Shown one piece after another: positions 42,202 to 53,380 of a stretch of DNA of 64,000 nt. The notes under the pieces are model-generated. The model was not told where the DNA came from, searched no databases, and worked only from the letters and a program-made list of their open reading frames with translations. The stretch's first letter is position 1. Each line of letters opens with the position of its first letter. The position numbers were made by a program, and so were the translations under genes. Source of the stretch: Azotimanducus sp965220185 (lineage in GTDB: Bacteria > Pseudomonadota > Gammaproteobacteria > Pseudomonadales > Azotimanducaceae); assembly GCA_965220185.1 (NCBI GenBank), contig OZ244807.1, positions 1,240,001 through 1,304,000 of the forward strand, read 5' to 3'.

Positions 42202-42824
42202 TAGTCGAGATCCGGAGTTGGAGATGCTGTCTCGACAAGCGCATCGTCGATCGCCTTGGCGCGCTTGAATGCGGGGCGATCTCTGAGGCGCAGCAAATAG
42301 TCGTCGAATGCCGGACGGTGCTCAAGGAATCCGTAGTCTAAAAACGATCCCACATACACATCGGCGGCTGTGAATGCATCGCCCGCGATATAGTCATGTT
42401 GACCAAGTGCGGCCGCGAGCGTATCGATCATGCGCGCATAGGTGCCGTAGCCCACCATGGATTCCTTGTCCGCCGGTACTTTGAAGCCGAGCGTGTGATT
42501 GGTCGCGGCAGCTTCGACCGGGCCCGCCGCGAACAGCATCCATCGATAGTAGGCGGCGCGATGTGCTTGTGGTGCAAGCTCCGCTTCGGGAAACGCATCG
42601 GCTAGATAGAGGCAGATCGCCGCCGACTCAGTGACCACTTCACCGCGATGCATGATCGCTGGCACCTTGCCCATGGGGTTGACTTTGAGATACTCGGGCG
42701 ACTTCATGGCGTCGCCGTACTCAATCAGCACGGTTTCGTAGTCGGTGCCTACCTCTTCGAGCATCCAGCGTGCGATGCGACCTCTCGACTGCGGGTTGGT
42801 GTACAGCACAAGGTCGGCGGGCAT
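42201..42824 (-). CDS. Glutathione S-transferase family protein
   Basis: 207 residues from ATG 42824 (MPADLVLYTNPQSRGRIARW), with GGAG about 8 bp upstream. The thioredoxin-like N-terminal domain has NPMGKVPAI and ESAAICLYLAD (glutathione-binding Ser), and the helical C-terminal domain has FTAADVYVGSFL. The substrate is unknown. It is first in a run of minus-strand genes GST-GAPDH-like-gap. Confidence 0.9.
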   Translation of the reverse strand: MPADLVLYTNPQSRGRIARWMLEEVGTDYETVLIEYGDAMKSPEYLKVNPMGKVPAIMHRGEVVTESAAICLYLADAFPEAELAPQAHRAAYYRWMLFAAGPVEAAATNHTLGFKVPADKESMVGYGTYARMIDTLAAALGQHDYIAGDAFTAADVYVGSFLDYGFLEHRPAFDDYLLRLRDRPAFKRAKAIDDALVETASPTPDLD

Positions 42825-43082
42825 AGGGCACTCCAAAGCGAGAAAAAACAAGCACCTTCTCGCCTCTTATCGAGGCGGGATGGACACATCGGGTGGTGAA
42901 AGCGCATTGTCGTGCAGCGGGGATTGGATTGCAAGACTCGGTGTCCGTTCGCAAAATACGCTGGTACGCACATGCGCCAAATAGCCAATCTCGCACATGG
43001 AATCACTGAAAAGACGCACAGGGCTACTCGCGACAATTCTGTAGATTCATCTGTTCCATGAGCTTGCCAATGACGCACGACC

Positions 43083-44546
43083 ATGAACGCACAGTCCATC
43101 GCACGAGACATGGCCACCCCGAGCGTCGATCTGGCGGCGTTTGATGCCTCCGTCTTCGCGGTCTTCGAGCAGCTCTCGCCGGGCGTGCAACAACGTTGCC
43201 GGTCGCTGTCCGTGCTGCCGCTCAAACTGCACTTTCGCGAGCCTGTGCTCGCCATCGCTGACCCGACCATGCGGACACGTATCCGCGAATCCTTCAGCGG
43301 CGAATTCGGCGACCAGCCAAAATTTTTGCTTGCATCAGCGGAAGCCATTGAAGCAAAGCGCCCCAATGCGGCGCCGCGTTTACCTTCCGCCGCGCTTCAA
43401 ACGCCCGAGGTGCTGAGTGAGGAAGCAAGCGGGGACGGCAGCGCCGATGCGCCAGTGGTGCGTCTTGTGAACCGCATTCTCGGAAAGGCCATCGCCTGGC
43501 ATGCCTCGGATGTGCACTTCGAACCCTTCGAGACGCACTACCACGTGCGTGTGCGGCGAGACGGCGTGCTGAGCGTGGTGGAAGCGCCTGATCCGTCGCT
43601 TGCGAGTGCCATCTCAGCGCGCATCAAGGTCATGGCGAGAATGGATATTGCCGAGCGACGCCTGCCGCAGGATGGACGTATTCGGCTGGGCATCTCAGAT
43701 GGCCGGCAGATTGATCTGCGCGTAAATTCTCTGCCCACGCTTTGGGGCGAGAAGCTCGTGCTGCGGATTCTCGGTGGTGGCGACGAGGCCCGATCAATGG
43801 ATGAGATCGGCATGTCTGCGTCACAAAAGCAGCTCTTTGAGGCGGCGCTCGAAAAATCCCAAGGCCTTGTGCTTGTCACAGGACCGACGGGGAGCGGCAA
43901 AACAGGCACGCTCTATGCCGGTCTCAAGTGGCTCAACAACAGCGAGCGCAACATTCTCGCCGTGGAAGATCCGGTCGAAATCACATTGCCGGGTGTCAAT
44001 CAAGTGCAGGTGAACACGCGCATCGGCCTGACGTTTGCGAGCGTGCTTCGCGCATTCTTGCGGCAAGACCCGGACATCATCATGCTTGGCGAGATTCGCG
44101 ATCAGGAGACGGCTGAGATCGCAGTAAGGGCAGCGCAAACAGGGCACGTTGTGCTGGCCACCTTGCACACCAATTCTGCGCTCGAAACGCCCGGACGGTT
44201 GATCGACATGGGCATTCCGCCTTATCTTCTGGGCAGTGCCCTCAATCTTGTGCTCGCGCAGCGCCTGCTGCGCAAGCTGTGCAGTCACTGTGTGCGGCCC
44301 GGCGATCAAGGGCTCGACGCCGTTGGCTGCGATCACTGCCTCGGCGGCTATTCAGGGCGTCTTGGCGTGTTTGAAATGCTGCCTGTGAGCGCGCTTGTCA
44401 GTGAAACCATCTCGCGCCACCGGCCGCTTGAGGCGCTGACGCACATCGCTCGCGACGAAGGCTTGTCGAGTCTTCGCGAGCAGGGTTTGGCGCTGGTTTC
44501 AGCAGGCTTGACATCACTGCAGGAAGTGAACAGGGTGTGTCAGTGA
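43083..44546 (+). CDS. pilB: Type IV pilus assembly ATPase PilB
   Basis: 487 residues, GspE/PilB family. Walker A LVTGPTGSGKTGTLYAGL, Asp box NILAVEDPVEI, Walker B DIIMLGEIRDQETAEIAV, His box TGHVVLATLHTNSAL, and a C-terminal zinc site CSHC...CDHC. It is somewhat shorter than typical PilB (about 560), with a reduced N-terminal domain. It powers pilus extension on the inner face of the inner membrane. pilC and pilD follow with overlaps; pilA is not in the window. Confidence 0.93.
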   Translation: MNAQSIARDMATPSVDLAAFDASVFAVFEQLSPGVQQRCRSLSVLPLKLHFREPVLAIADPTMRTRIRESFSGEFGDQPKFLLASAEAIEAKRPNAAPRLPSAALQTPEVLSEEASGDGSADAPVVRLVNRILGKAIAWHASDVHFEPFETHYHVRVRRDGVLSVVEAPDPSLASAISARIKVMARMDIAERRLPQDGRIRLGISDGRQIDLRVNSLPTLWGEKLVLRILGGGDEARSMDEIGMSASQKQLFEAALEKSQGLVLVTGPTGSGKTGTLYAGLKWLNNSERNILAVEDPVEITLPGVNQVQVNTRIGLTFASVLRAFLRQDPDIIMLGEIRDQETAEIAVRAAQTGHVVLATLHTNSALETPGRLIDMGIPPYLLGSALNLVLAQRLLRKLCSHCVRPGDQGLDAVGCDHCLGGYSGRLGVFEMLPVSALVSETISRHRPLEALTHIARDEGLSSLREQGLALVSAGLTSLQEVNRVCQ

Positions 44547-45733
44547 GTCGCTTTGCCTACGAAGGTGTGCGACTCGGAGGCGAAGTCGTGCGCGGCGAAA
44601 TCGATGCGAATAGCGTCAGCGAAGCCAAGCGACACATTGGCAGGAATGGCGTGGCCGTGAGGCGCGTTTGGAAAGCTCGAACCTTTCGTCGTAAGCTTTC
44701 GTTGCAGGATCTCGCGAGAATCACACGAGAGTTCTCGGTGATGCTTGCCGCCGGGCTGCCAGTGGTTGAAGCGTTGCGGCTTGTCGGCGAAGGCGCGCGC
44801 AGGCCGCAAGAAAAAACTCTGCTCGACGACCTCGCTGTGCTTGTTTCAGGCGGTAGTTCGGTGGCTGAGGCCATGCGCGAGAACATCGGAACATTTCCAG
44901 ATCTGTATCTTGCGCTGGTAGGCGCTGGCGAGCAATCTGGCACCTTCGACACCATGCTACTGCGCATCGCGGAAATGCTGGAGCGAAGTCTTCGGCTGAG
45001 AGCGAAGGTGCGAAAAGCGCTCGTCTATCCGTGTATTGTCGTGGTGGTCGCGCTGCTCGTGATGGCTGTCATGCTGTTGTTTGTAGTGCCGATGATGGAG
45101 GATGTGTTTGCGGGATTCGGCGCACAGCTGCCAGCATTCACGCGCCTTGTGCTCGGCCTGTCCGAAAGCCTCGCACAACTCTGGTGGCAGATCGCGCTTG
45201 CCGGTGTCATGCTCACCGCGCTTCTGCGATGGCTACTCAAGCGCTTCGACCAACTCGCGATGCGATGTGACCGACTGCTGCTCAGGACGCCGCTCGTTGG
45301 CAAGCTTGTTCGCGAGTCCGCTATGGCAAGGTTCTGCGAGACCCTAGCCACCAGCTTTGCCGCCGGAACCCCGCTCATTGACTCGCTTGAGATGCTGCGC
45401 GGCAGTGCCGGCAACCGTGTGCTCGCGGAGGCGATGATGCGTGTTCGAGGACGGGTCAGTGAGGGCGAGCTTCTTCACCGGGCGATGCGCGAGAGCGGCG
45501 AGTTTCCTGCGCTCGTTGTGCAGATGGTGCGCATTGGCGAAGAGTCCGGCACCCTCGATGCCATGCTGGCACGGGCTGCCGGGCATTACCGCGAGTCGGT
45601 GGACGAACTCGCCGATGGGCTGTCCGAAGCGCTCGGGCCGGTTGTTATGATGGTGCTTGCTGTTGTGGTCGGTGGACTCCTCGTCGCCATGTATCTGCCA
45701 ATATTCTCGCTTGGGGAGGCCTTCAATGGCTGA
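44537..45733 (+). CDS. pilC: Type IV pilus inner-membrane platform protein PilC
   Basis: 398 residues with two T2SSF domains, each with paired transmembrane segments (for example YPCIVVVVALLVMAVMLLFVV near residues 165-185 and MMVLAVVVGGLLVAMYLPIF near the end). FTREFSVMLAAGLP-like (ITREFSVMLAAGLP) and FCETLATSFAAGTPLIDSLE are conserved segments. Start is GTG 44537; GTG 44543 is also possible. It overlaps both neighbours. Confidence 0.93.
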   Translation: MSVSRFAYEGVRLGGEVVRGEIDANSVSEAKRHIGRNGVAVRRVWKARTFRRKLSLQDLARITREFSVMLAAGLPVVEALRLVGEGARRPQEKTLLDDLAVLVSGGSSVAEAMRENIGTFPDLYLALVGAGEQSGTFDTMLLRIAEMLERSLRLRAKVRKALVYPCIVVVVALLVMAVMLLFVVPMMEDVFAGFGAQLPAFTRLVLGLSESLAQLWWQIALAGVMLTALLRWLLKRFDQLAMRCDRLLLRTPLVGKLVRESAMARFCETLATSFAAGTPLIDSLEMLRGSAGNRVLAEAMMRVRGRVSEGELLHRAMRESGEFPALVVQMVRIGEESGTLDAMLARAAGHYRESVDELADGLSEALGPVVMMVLAVVVGGLLVAMYLPIFSLGEAFNG

Positions 45734-46529
45734 TCTAGGTCTCGCTCCGTTATTTCAGTACAGCTTCGCGATCTTGGCGGGGCTCATCGCCGGTAGCTTC
45801 ACCACCACGCTGATCCATCGCATGCCGAATATCACTGGCGAAGCCCTTGAAGACGAGCAGCTTTCGATGTGGTTGCCAGGTTCGCACTGCCCCAAATGTT
45901 TGACCCCACTCAAATCCCGCGATCTCCTGCCGCTTGTCTCCTGGGCGCTCGCGCGCGGATGTTGTCGGTACTGCGGCGCGCGCATCGACCCCATGTATCC
46001 GTTGGTGGAGGCTTCGCTCGCCGTATTCGCCTGCGTGCTGGTATTCGCCTTCGGATTCAGTGTCGAGGCGCTCTCTGGCCTTGTGTTCGCGTTGTGCCTG
46101 CTGGCGCTGTCGGTCATTGATGCGCGTACATTGCGGCTGCCGGATGTTCTGACCTTGGGCCTGCTCTGGCTCGGGCTGATGTGTAACGTGATGGAATTGT
46201 TCACCGACTTGGCAAGCGCGGTGATCGGCGCTTTTGCGGGCTATGCTGTTCTCTGGGTTGTGATGCACGCGCATCGTATGATTCGGCGCATCGAAGGCAT
46301 GGGCTACGGCGACTTCAAGCTACTCGCCGCCATCGGTGCTTGGACCGGCTGGCAGGATTTGCCAGTCGTTCTCTTGATTGCGTCAGTCACTGGCCTTCTT
46401 ATGAAGCTGCCGCAACTGATCCGGGGCCGGGCGGATTTTGCGGCTGAGCTACCTTTCGCGCCCTTTCTGTCACTTGGCGGCTTCGTGGCGCTGACCATCG
46501 ATAGTGTCAACCTATGGCCAAGTCCATGA
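45726..46529 (+). CDS. pilD: Prepilin peptidase/N-methyltransferase PilD
   Basis: 267 residues from ATG 45726. It has the N-terminal zinc site CPKC...CRYC and the aspartyl protease residues in LSVIDARTLRLPDVLTLG and the GxGD motif GYGDFKLLAAIGAWTG. Several transmembrane helices are visible. It cuts and methylates type IV prepilins (PilA and type II secretion pseudopilins). It overlaps pilC by 8 bp and coaE by 16 bp. Confidence 0.95.
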   Translation: MADLGLAPLFQYSFAILAGLIAGSFTTTLIHRMPNITGEALEDEQLSMWLPGSHCPKCLTPLKSRDLLPLVSWALARGCCRYCGARIDPMYPLVEASLAVFACVLVFAFGFSVEALSGLVFALCLLALSVIDARTLRLPDVLTLGLLWLGLMCNVMELFTDLASAVIGAFAGYAVLWVVMHAHRMIRRIEGMGYGDFKLLAAIGAWTGWQDLPVVLLIASVTGLLMKLPQLIRGRADFAAELPFAPFLSLGGFVALTIDSVNLWPSP

Positions 46530-47173
46530 CTTTTGTAGTGGGATTGACGGGTGGCATTGGGTCTGGCAAGACGGCAGTATCACAGCGATTCGAGGCGCTC
46601 GGTATTTGCGTTGTCGATGCCGACCTCGCATCGCGCGCAGTGGTCGCGCCGCGTCGCCCGGCGCTCGAAGAAATTGCCGCACGATACGGTCAGAGCATTT
46701 TGACAAGCGATGGCGCGCTTGATCGTAAGCGTTTGCGTGAGATTGTCTTTGCCGACGAGCGCGAGCGCCTCTGGCTCGAAGCGTTGCTGCACCCATTGAT
46801 CGGAGAAGAACTCGCGAAACGGCTATCAGAGGCGACTTCGCGCTACGCCATGCTCGTCTCGCCGCTCTTGAAGGAAACCGGGCAGGACAGCCTTGTTGAC
46901 CGAGTACTCGTGGTCGATGTGCCGGAATCTGTGCAAGTGACACGCACGCTTGCGCGTGATGGCGGTAGCGAAGCAACGGTTCGTTCGATCATCAACGCAC
47001 AGTTGTCAAGAGCGCAGCGTCTCGCCATGGCAAACGATATCATCGACAACACCTCGGGCTACCCGCATCTTGACACCGAGGTCAAGCGCCTCGACTCGCT
47101 GTATTCAAGTCTTGCGCAATCAGTGTTGTCCAACAAGAACGTGAGGGTGAATAATGGAAACTTGGCAGGCTGA
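46514..47173 (+). CDS. coaE: Dephospho-CoA kinase
   Basis: 219 residues: P-loop GLTGGIGSGKTAVSQRF, VVDADLASRAVV, HPLIGEEL, and VVDVPESVQVTR. It phosphorylates dephospho-CoA in the last step of CoA synthesis. The position after pilD is conserved in gammaproteobacteria. The last 20 residues after SLAQSV are not conserved in the family as far as I can tell. A run of 12 G follows 8 bp after the stop. Confidence 0.94.
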   Translation: MAKSMTFVVGLTGGIGSGKTAVSQRFEALGICVVDADLASRAVVAPRRPALEEIAARYGQSILTSDGALDRKRLREIVFADERERLWLEALLHPLIGEELAKRLSEATSRYAMLVSPLLKETGQDSLVDRVLVVDVPESVQVTRTLARDGGSEATVRSIINAQLSRAQRLAMANDIIDNTSGYPHLDTEVKRLDSLYSSLAQSVLSNKNVRVNNGNLAG

Positions 47174-47181
47174 GGTCTGTT

Positions 47182-47193
47182 GGGGGGGGGGGG
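47182..47193. repeat. G12 homopolymer
   Basis: Twelve G in a row just after coaE. A C8 run lies at 47296-47303, immediately after the rRNA -10 box. Such runs are unstable and may vary between reads. Confidence 0.8.
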
Positions 47194-47266
47194 TCAAAGA
47201 TCATCCTCCAATGACCGCGGATTCATCACCCGCTCACCCTCATGTAGCGTTGGACAACTCTAGCAC

Positions 47267-47294
47267 TTGCACTTCATGAGCATGAGAGTATAAT
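47267..47294 (+). promoter_or_regulatory. rRNA promoter
   Basis: TTGCAC (47267-47272) and a perfect TATAAT (47289-47294), 16 bp apart, followed by a C8 tract as a GC-rich discriminator, which would suit stringent control. It lies about 210 bp before the 16S gene. Confidence 0.7.
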
Positions 47295-47353
47295 TCCCCC
47301 CCCTTTAGCCGAGCATTTGTTTCCGAACGCTCGTTCGATACAAACGCTTAGGC

Positions 47354-47364
47354 GCTCTTTAAGA
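47354..47364 (+). promoter_or_regulatory. boxA antitermination site of the rRNA leader
   Basis: GCTCTTTAAGA matches the rrn boxA consensus (TGCTCTTTAACA) bound by the NusB-NusE complex, and lies in the expected place between promoter and 16S. Confidence 0.7.
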
Positions 47365-47385
47365 ATCGAACAAACCATTCGTGTG
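47357..47385 (+). other. 5' arm of the 16S processing stem
   Basis: CAAACCATTCGTGTG (47371-47385) pairs perfectly over 15 bp with CACACGAATGGTTTG (49161-49175). The flanking CTTTAAGAATCGA also pairs largely with the sequence to 49192. This is the usual RNase III stem that brackets 16S rRNA, and shows that the transcript extends past the 16S end. Confidence 0.8.
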
Positions 47386-47506
47386 GGCGCCTGTGGGTTC
47401 CGCGCTTGAAACTCGTTTTCAGGTTGGGATCTGTAGGCGGCGCCTGTCAACGAAACAGTAATTGGGTGCGTCGCCGGACTTTCGGTGGTGCGCCTGAACA
47501 GAGTTT

Positions 47507-49058
<1,552 letters not shown>

Positions 49059-49330
49059 CCTTCAAATCTCCCGTTCGTTCGGGAGACACGCTAGCGTCAA
49101 GCTAGCAACACAAAACCGATAGGCTCGTCTTTTGGATTCCCTCGTGGGCTCACTCGCGCTCACACGAATGGTTTGTCTCGATCTTCTTAAAGCACTTCTT
49201 ATCTTCCCCCTCTTTGATATGGCGCTCTATCGCAGCGCATGCGTCTCTTAATCTATGCCTGAGTGCGCGGCACAACGGCACGCACGCGCTACTTGTATAC
49301 TGTGACCTTGATTCTTCCGCTCCGTTGCTA
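49059..49330 (+). other. Spacer after 16S: processing arm, no tRNA or 23S
   Basis: It contains a hairpin CTCCCG-TTCG-CGGGAG-like segment (49068-49086), the 3' arm of the 16S processing stem (49161-49192), and a possible -10 TATACT (49296-49301) for ftsH. I see no tRNA-Ile/Ala and no 23S start. No clear rho-independent terminator separates the rRNA unit from ftsH. Confidence 0.6.
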
Positions 49331-51262
49331 GTGAAGCTTGGCAATCTTTCAAGAAGTCTTATCTGGTGGTTCATCATCGGGTTTGCGCTTGTGTTCGCGT
49401 TCAATTCGCTCAATCGCAGCGGCGAGGCGGCTGACATAAGCTATTCGCAATTCGTGACCGAGGTGCAGAACGAACTCGTGCGCACCGTCACCATCACCGA
49501 TGTAACGATCCTTGGGGAACGCAAGAACGGCAGTAAATTTCAAGTCGTGCGCTATGGTATCCAAGACCCCAAGCTGATGGACGACCTGATTAATCACGGT
49601 GTTGAAGTGCGAAGCAAGCCGCCTGACCGCACAACCTTCTGGCAGCAGCTTCTCCTTGCGAGCTTCCCAGTCTTGCTTATTATTGGCATCTTCGCGCTCA
49701 TCATGCGCCAGATGCAGGGTGGCGGGCGAGGCGGCGGGCCGATCTCCTTCGGGCGTTCGCGCGCGCGCCTCTTGTCAGAAGACCAGATCAAAACGACGTT
49801 CGATGATGTCGCTGGGGTTGATGAAGCCAAGGAAGATGTGCAAGAGCTCGTCGAGTTCCTGCGCGATCCAACTAAATTCCAAAAGCTCGGCGGCCATATT
49901 CCGCGCGGCGTGCTGATGGTGGGGCAGCCCGGCACCGGCAAAACCTTACTCGCCAAAGCCATCGCAGGCGAAGCCAAGGTGCCGTTCTTCTCGATTTCTG
50001 GTTCGGATTTTGTCGAGATGTTTGTCGGTGTCGGCGCGTCGCGCGTGCGCGACATGTTCGAGCAGGCGAAGAAACAAGCGCCCTGCATTATTTTCATCGA
50101 TGAGATCGACGCCGTTGGCCGGCATCGAGGTGCTGGGCTCGGCGGAGGTCACGATGAGCGCGAGCAGACGCTTAATCAACTTCTCGTCGAGATGGACGGC
50201 TTTGAAGCCAACGACGGTATCATCGTCATCGCGGCCACCAACAGGCCCGACGTGCTTGATCCGGCACTTCTTCGTCCCGGCCGCTTTGACCGTCAAGTCG
50301 TTGTTGGCCTGCCGGATATTCGCGGTCGAGAGCAGATCCTCAAAGTCCATATGCGCAAGATCTCGCTGCACAAGGATGTTGAAGCGAGCATCATCGCGCG
50401 CGGAAGCCCCGGATTTTCCGGCGCCGATCTTGCCAATCTTGTCAATGAAGCAGCTTTGCTTGCCGCACGCGCTGGCAAAAGGTCGGTAGACATGGAGGAA
50501 TTCGACCGCGCCAAGGACAAGATCATGATGGGCGCGGAGCGGCGCTCGATGGTGATGTCAGAAAAAGAAAAACGCAACACTGCATACCACGAAGCGGGGC
50601 ACGCGATCGTCGGCTACACCATGGACGAGCACGACCCGCTCTACAAGGTCACCATCATGCCGCGCGGCCGTGCGCTCGGCCTGACCATGTTCCTCCCTGA
50701 AGAAGATCGCTATTCCTTAAGCCGCCGCGCTATCAAGAGTCAGATCTGCGGACTGTTTGGCGGGCGCATCGCTGAGCAGATGGTGCTGGGCGACGAAGGT
50801 GTCACAACTGGCGCGGCAAATGATATCGAGCGCGCCACATCGCTTGCACGCTCCATGGTCACCAAATGGGGACTGTCAGACAGCATGGGTCCCTTGAAGT
50901 ACGATGAGGAGGATCAAGAGGTGTTTCTTGGTCGCTCGGCGTCAACACAGCAGCGCACAGTGTCGAGCCGCACGGCACATGCGATCGATACGGAAGTTCG
51001 TCGCATCATCGACGACTGTTATGCGCTCGCCGAAAAGGTGCTCAGCGACCATAAGGACAAGCTTCACGGGATGGCCGAGGCGCTCATGGAATACGAGACG
51101 CTTGTCTTCGATCAGATCGAAGACATTATGCAAGGGCGTGAGGTGAGGTCTCCGGAAGACTGCGGCCGCGGGCATGACAACCGCGCCTCGGAATCAGCGC
51201 CGCGAGAGAAGCGCACACGCCGGCCGGGACCGGAAGTCGGACGCCCAGCCGAAGAAGTGTAG
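49331..51262 (+). CDS. ftsH: ATP-dependent zinc metalloprotease FtsH
   Basis: 643 residues from GTG 49331, chosen because LSRSLIWWFIIGFALVFAFN follows as the normal first membrane segment; the frame is open further upstream but would run into the ftsH leader. A second membrane segment is LLLASFPVLLIIGIFALIM. AAA part: Walker A GQPGTGKT, Walker B IIFIDEIDAVG, SRH ATNRPDVLDPALLRPGRFDR. Zinc site HEAGH with distal GAANDIERAT. It degrades membrane and short-lived cytoplasmic proteins. The usual folP between ftsH and glmM is absent. Confidence 0.96.
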   Translation: MKLGNLSRSLIWWFIIGFALVFAFNSLNRSGEAADISYSQFVTEVQNELVRTVTITDVTILGERKNGSKFQVVRYGIQDPKLMDDLINHGVEVRSKPPDRTTFWQQLLLASFPVLLIIGIFALIMRQMQGGGRGGGPISFGRSRARLLSEDQIKTTFDDVAGVDEAKEDVQELVEFLRDPTKFQKLGGHIPRGVLMVGQPGTGKTLLAKAIAGEAKVPFFSISGSDFVEMFVGVGASRVRDMFEQAKKQAPCIIFIDEIDAVGRHRGAGLGGGHDEREQTLNQLLVEMDGFEANDGIIVIAATNRPDVLDPALLRPGRFDRQVVVGLPDIRGREQILKVHMRKISLHKDVEASIIARGSPGFSGADLANLVNEAALLAARAGKRSVDMEEFDRAKDKIMMGAERRSMVMSEKEKRNTAYHEAGHAIVGYTMDEHDPLYKVTIMPRGRALGLTMFLPEEDRYSLSRRAIKSQICGLFGGRIAEQMVLGDEGVTTGAANDIERATSLARSMVTKWGLSDSMGPLKYDEEDQEVFLGRSASTQQRTVSSRTAHAIDTEVRRIIDDCYALAEKVLSDHKDKLHGMAEALMEYETLVFDQIEDIMQGREVRSPEDCGRGHDNRASESAPREKRTRRPGPEVGRPAEEV

Positions 51263-51272
51263 ATTTCACAGC

Positions 51273-52601
51273 ATGACATCGCGTTGGTTTGGCACCGATG
51301 GCATTCGCGGACGGGTCGGGTCGCTGCCCATGACGCCCGAATTCTGTCTGCGGCTCGGTGCTGCCGTGGGTCGTGTGCTAGGTGAAGGTAGTACTGTCCT
51401 TATCGGCAAGGACACGCGCATTTCAGGCTATTTGTTTGAATCCGTACTTCAGTCAGGCCTCGTCTCTGCTGGCGTCAATGTGCTGCTTGTCGGGCCCATG
51501 CCGACACCGTCGGTCGCCTATCTGACGCAGGCGTTTCGCGCCGAAAGCGGCATTGTTATCAGCGCTTCGCATAACCCCTTCCATGATAATGGCATCAAGT
51601 TTTTCGGTGGGCGAGGCGAGAAACTCGCAAGTTCAGTCGAAGCGAGCATCGAGCGCGAACTTGAAGCTGATCCCACCTGCCTGCCTGCTGAGCGCCTCGG
51701 CAAAGCGCGGCGCGTTGATGATGCCCTCGGCAGGTATATTGAATACTGCAAAGCGAGGGTCGGGCTTGGCGTTTCATTGCGCGGCTTGAAGATTGTCGTA
51801 GACGCCGCTCACGGCGCTTGCTATCAAGCCGCGCCCGCAGTGATGTCCGAACTCGGGGCGGATGTGATCGCCATAGGCGATCAGCCCAACGGGATGAACA
51901 TCAACCTTGAATGCGGCTCGGTACATCCGCAGGCCATTGCCGATGAGACGAGGGCGCAGTGCGCTGATTTCGGCCTTGCCGTGGATGGTGATGGCGACAG
52001 GCTGATTATGGCCGATGCGACCGGGCGCATTTACGATGGCGATGCGCTGCTGTATATGCTTGCGAGGCACAGGCAGCGCTGCGGGCAGCTTGGCGACGGT
52101 GGCGTGGTAATGTCCGAGATGTCGAACCTAGGACTCAGCATGGCCCTCACCGAGCTCGGGATTGCGTCGCAGACCGTGCCAGTGGGTGATCGCCAGATAC
52201 GAAACAAGCTCCTCTTGCTTGGCTGGTCGCTCGGTGGAGAGCCTTCGGGACACTTGCTCATGCTCGATCTTGCACCGACTGGAGATGGCATTCTCGCTGC
52301 CTTGCAAGTAATGCAGGCGGCCGTGCTCGAAGAGAAGTCACTCGTTGACCTGTGCCAAGGGTTTGAGCCGCTGCCAAGCATATTGCGCAATGTCCCTGTG
52401 GCATCGCCTCGCCGTGTCGTGGGCGAACTCGATGCGTGCGGTGCGCTTGGCGAAGCCAAGTCAGCCATAGGAAGTTCAGGGCGCCTGCTAGTTCGTCCTT
52501 CGGGCACGGAAGATCTCGTGCGCATTCTAGTCGAAGGGCCGGATGCGGACTTCAATTGCTCGCTTGCCGATCAATTGGCTGAAAAGGTGCTCGCCGCATG
52601 A
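51273..52601 (+). CDS. glmM: Phosphoglucosamine mutase
   Basis: 442 residues from ATG 51273 (MTSRWFGTDGIRG). The catalytic Ser is in GIVISASHNPFHDNGIKFFG, the Mg-binding segment is DGDGDR, the sugar loop is GEPSGHLLM and the phosphate loop is VRPSGTEDLVRI. It converts GlcN-6-phosphate to GlcN-1-phosphate for cell-wall synthesis, the anabolic counterpart of the nag genes at 10782-14628. The stop overlaps tpiA (ATGA). Confidence 0.96.
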   Translation: MTSRWFGTDGIRGRVGSLPMTPEFCLRLGAAVGRVLGEGSTVLIGKDTRISGYLFESVLQSGLVSAGVNVLLVGPMPTPSVAYLTQAFRAESGIVISASHNPFHDNGIKFFGGRGEKLASSVEASIERELEADPTCLPAERLGKARRVDDALGRYIEYCKARVGLGVSLRGLKIVVDAAHGACYQAAPAVMSELGADVIAIGDQPNGMNINLECGSVHPQAIADETRAQCADFGLAVDGDGDRLIMADATGRIYDGDALLYMLARHRQRCGQLGDGGVVMSEMSNLGLSMALTELGIASQTVPVGDRQIRNKLLLLGWSLGGEPSGHLLMLDLAPTGDGILAALQVMQAAVLEEKSLVDLCQGFEPLPSILRNVPVASPRRVVGELDACGALGEAKSAIGSSGRLLVRPSGTEDLVRILVEGPDADFNCSLADQLAEKVLAA

Positions 52602-53380
52602 GAACTAAGCTGCTGTGCGGCAATTGGAAGATGAATCTTCGCAAGGATGAGGCGGTGGCGCTTGCAGCGAGCGTGCGAGACGCGGTGGCTGCAGTGCCTG
52701 AGGCCGTGACCGAGGTCGAAGATGTGCAGTGTGTCCTGTTTCCGCCATCCCCCTATCTTGATGCGGTGTCCGTTGTGCTTGAGTGTTCTTCCGTCAAGCT
52801 TGGTGCGCAAACGCTTCACCAAGCCGAAGACGGTGCCTATACGGGTGAAGTGTCTGCGTCCATGCTCGTCGATGTGGGTTGCGAACTTGTGATTGTCGGG
52901 CATTCAGAGCGACGTCACGGACTGTGCGAGAGCGATGTGCTTATTGCTGCCAAGGCGGAGCGAGCCCTTGATGCTGGCCTGACGCCAGTGGTGTGTGTCG
53001 GCGAGACTGGTGAAGAGCGCGCTTCAGGGGAGACCGAGGCCGTGCTACTGCGCCAACTTGAACCATTGAAGTCCATGCTGCCGCGCTGCGTGCTCGCTTA
53101 CGAGCCAGTATGGGCCATTGGCACTGGCCGGGTTGCGACGCCGCGAGAAACCCAAGCTATTCACGCGTTCCTGCGCGCTCAGCTTGAAGAGGGCGGCGCG
53201 TCGGTGCCGATATTGTATGGCGGCAGCCTAAACAGCGATAATGCCCCTTCGCTCTTCACCGAATCCGATGTGGATGGCGGGTTAGTGGGCGGCGCATCGC
53301 TGAAAGCCCAAGAGTTCTCAAAGATGCTTGTTCAACTGCAAAAAAGTTCAAGGGAAGATTCAATTCATGTCCATGCTTGA
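52598..53380 (+). CDS. tpiA: Triose-phosphate isomerase
   Basis: 260 residues: LCGNWKMNL, catalytic His in IVGHSERR, catalytic Glu in LAYEPVWAIGTG, phosphate loop LYGGSLNSDNA and VDGGLVGGASL. It interconverts glyceraldehyde-3-phosphate and dihydroxyacetone phosphate. It lies between glmM and secG, as in many gammaproteobacteria. Confidence 0.97.
   Translation: MRTKLLCGNWKMNLRKDEAVALAASVRDAVAAVPEAVTEVEDVQCVLFPPSPYLDAVSVVLECSSVKLGAQTLHQAEDGAYTGEVSASMLVDVGCELVIVGHSERRHGLCESDVLIAAKAERALDAGLTPVVCVGETGEERASGETEAVLLRQLEPLKSMLPRCVLAYEPVWAIGTGRVATPRETQAIHAFLRAQLEEGGASVPILYGGSLNSDNAPSLFTESDVDGGLVGGASLKAQEFSKMLVQLQKSSREDSIHVHA

Noticed and set aside
42861..42877. Hairpin CGCCTC...GAGGCG near the GST promoter as a terminator
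   Set aside because: On the minus strand the T run follows only after about 12 bases and the hairpin precedes the GST gene rather than ending one.
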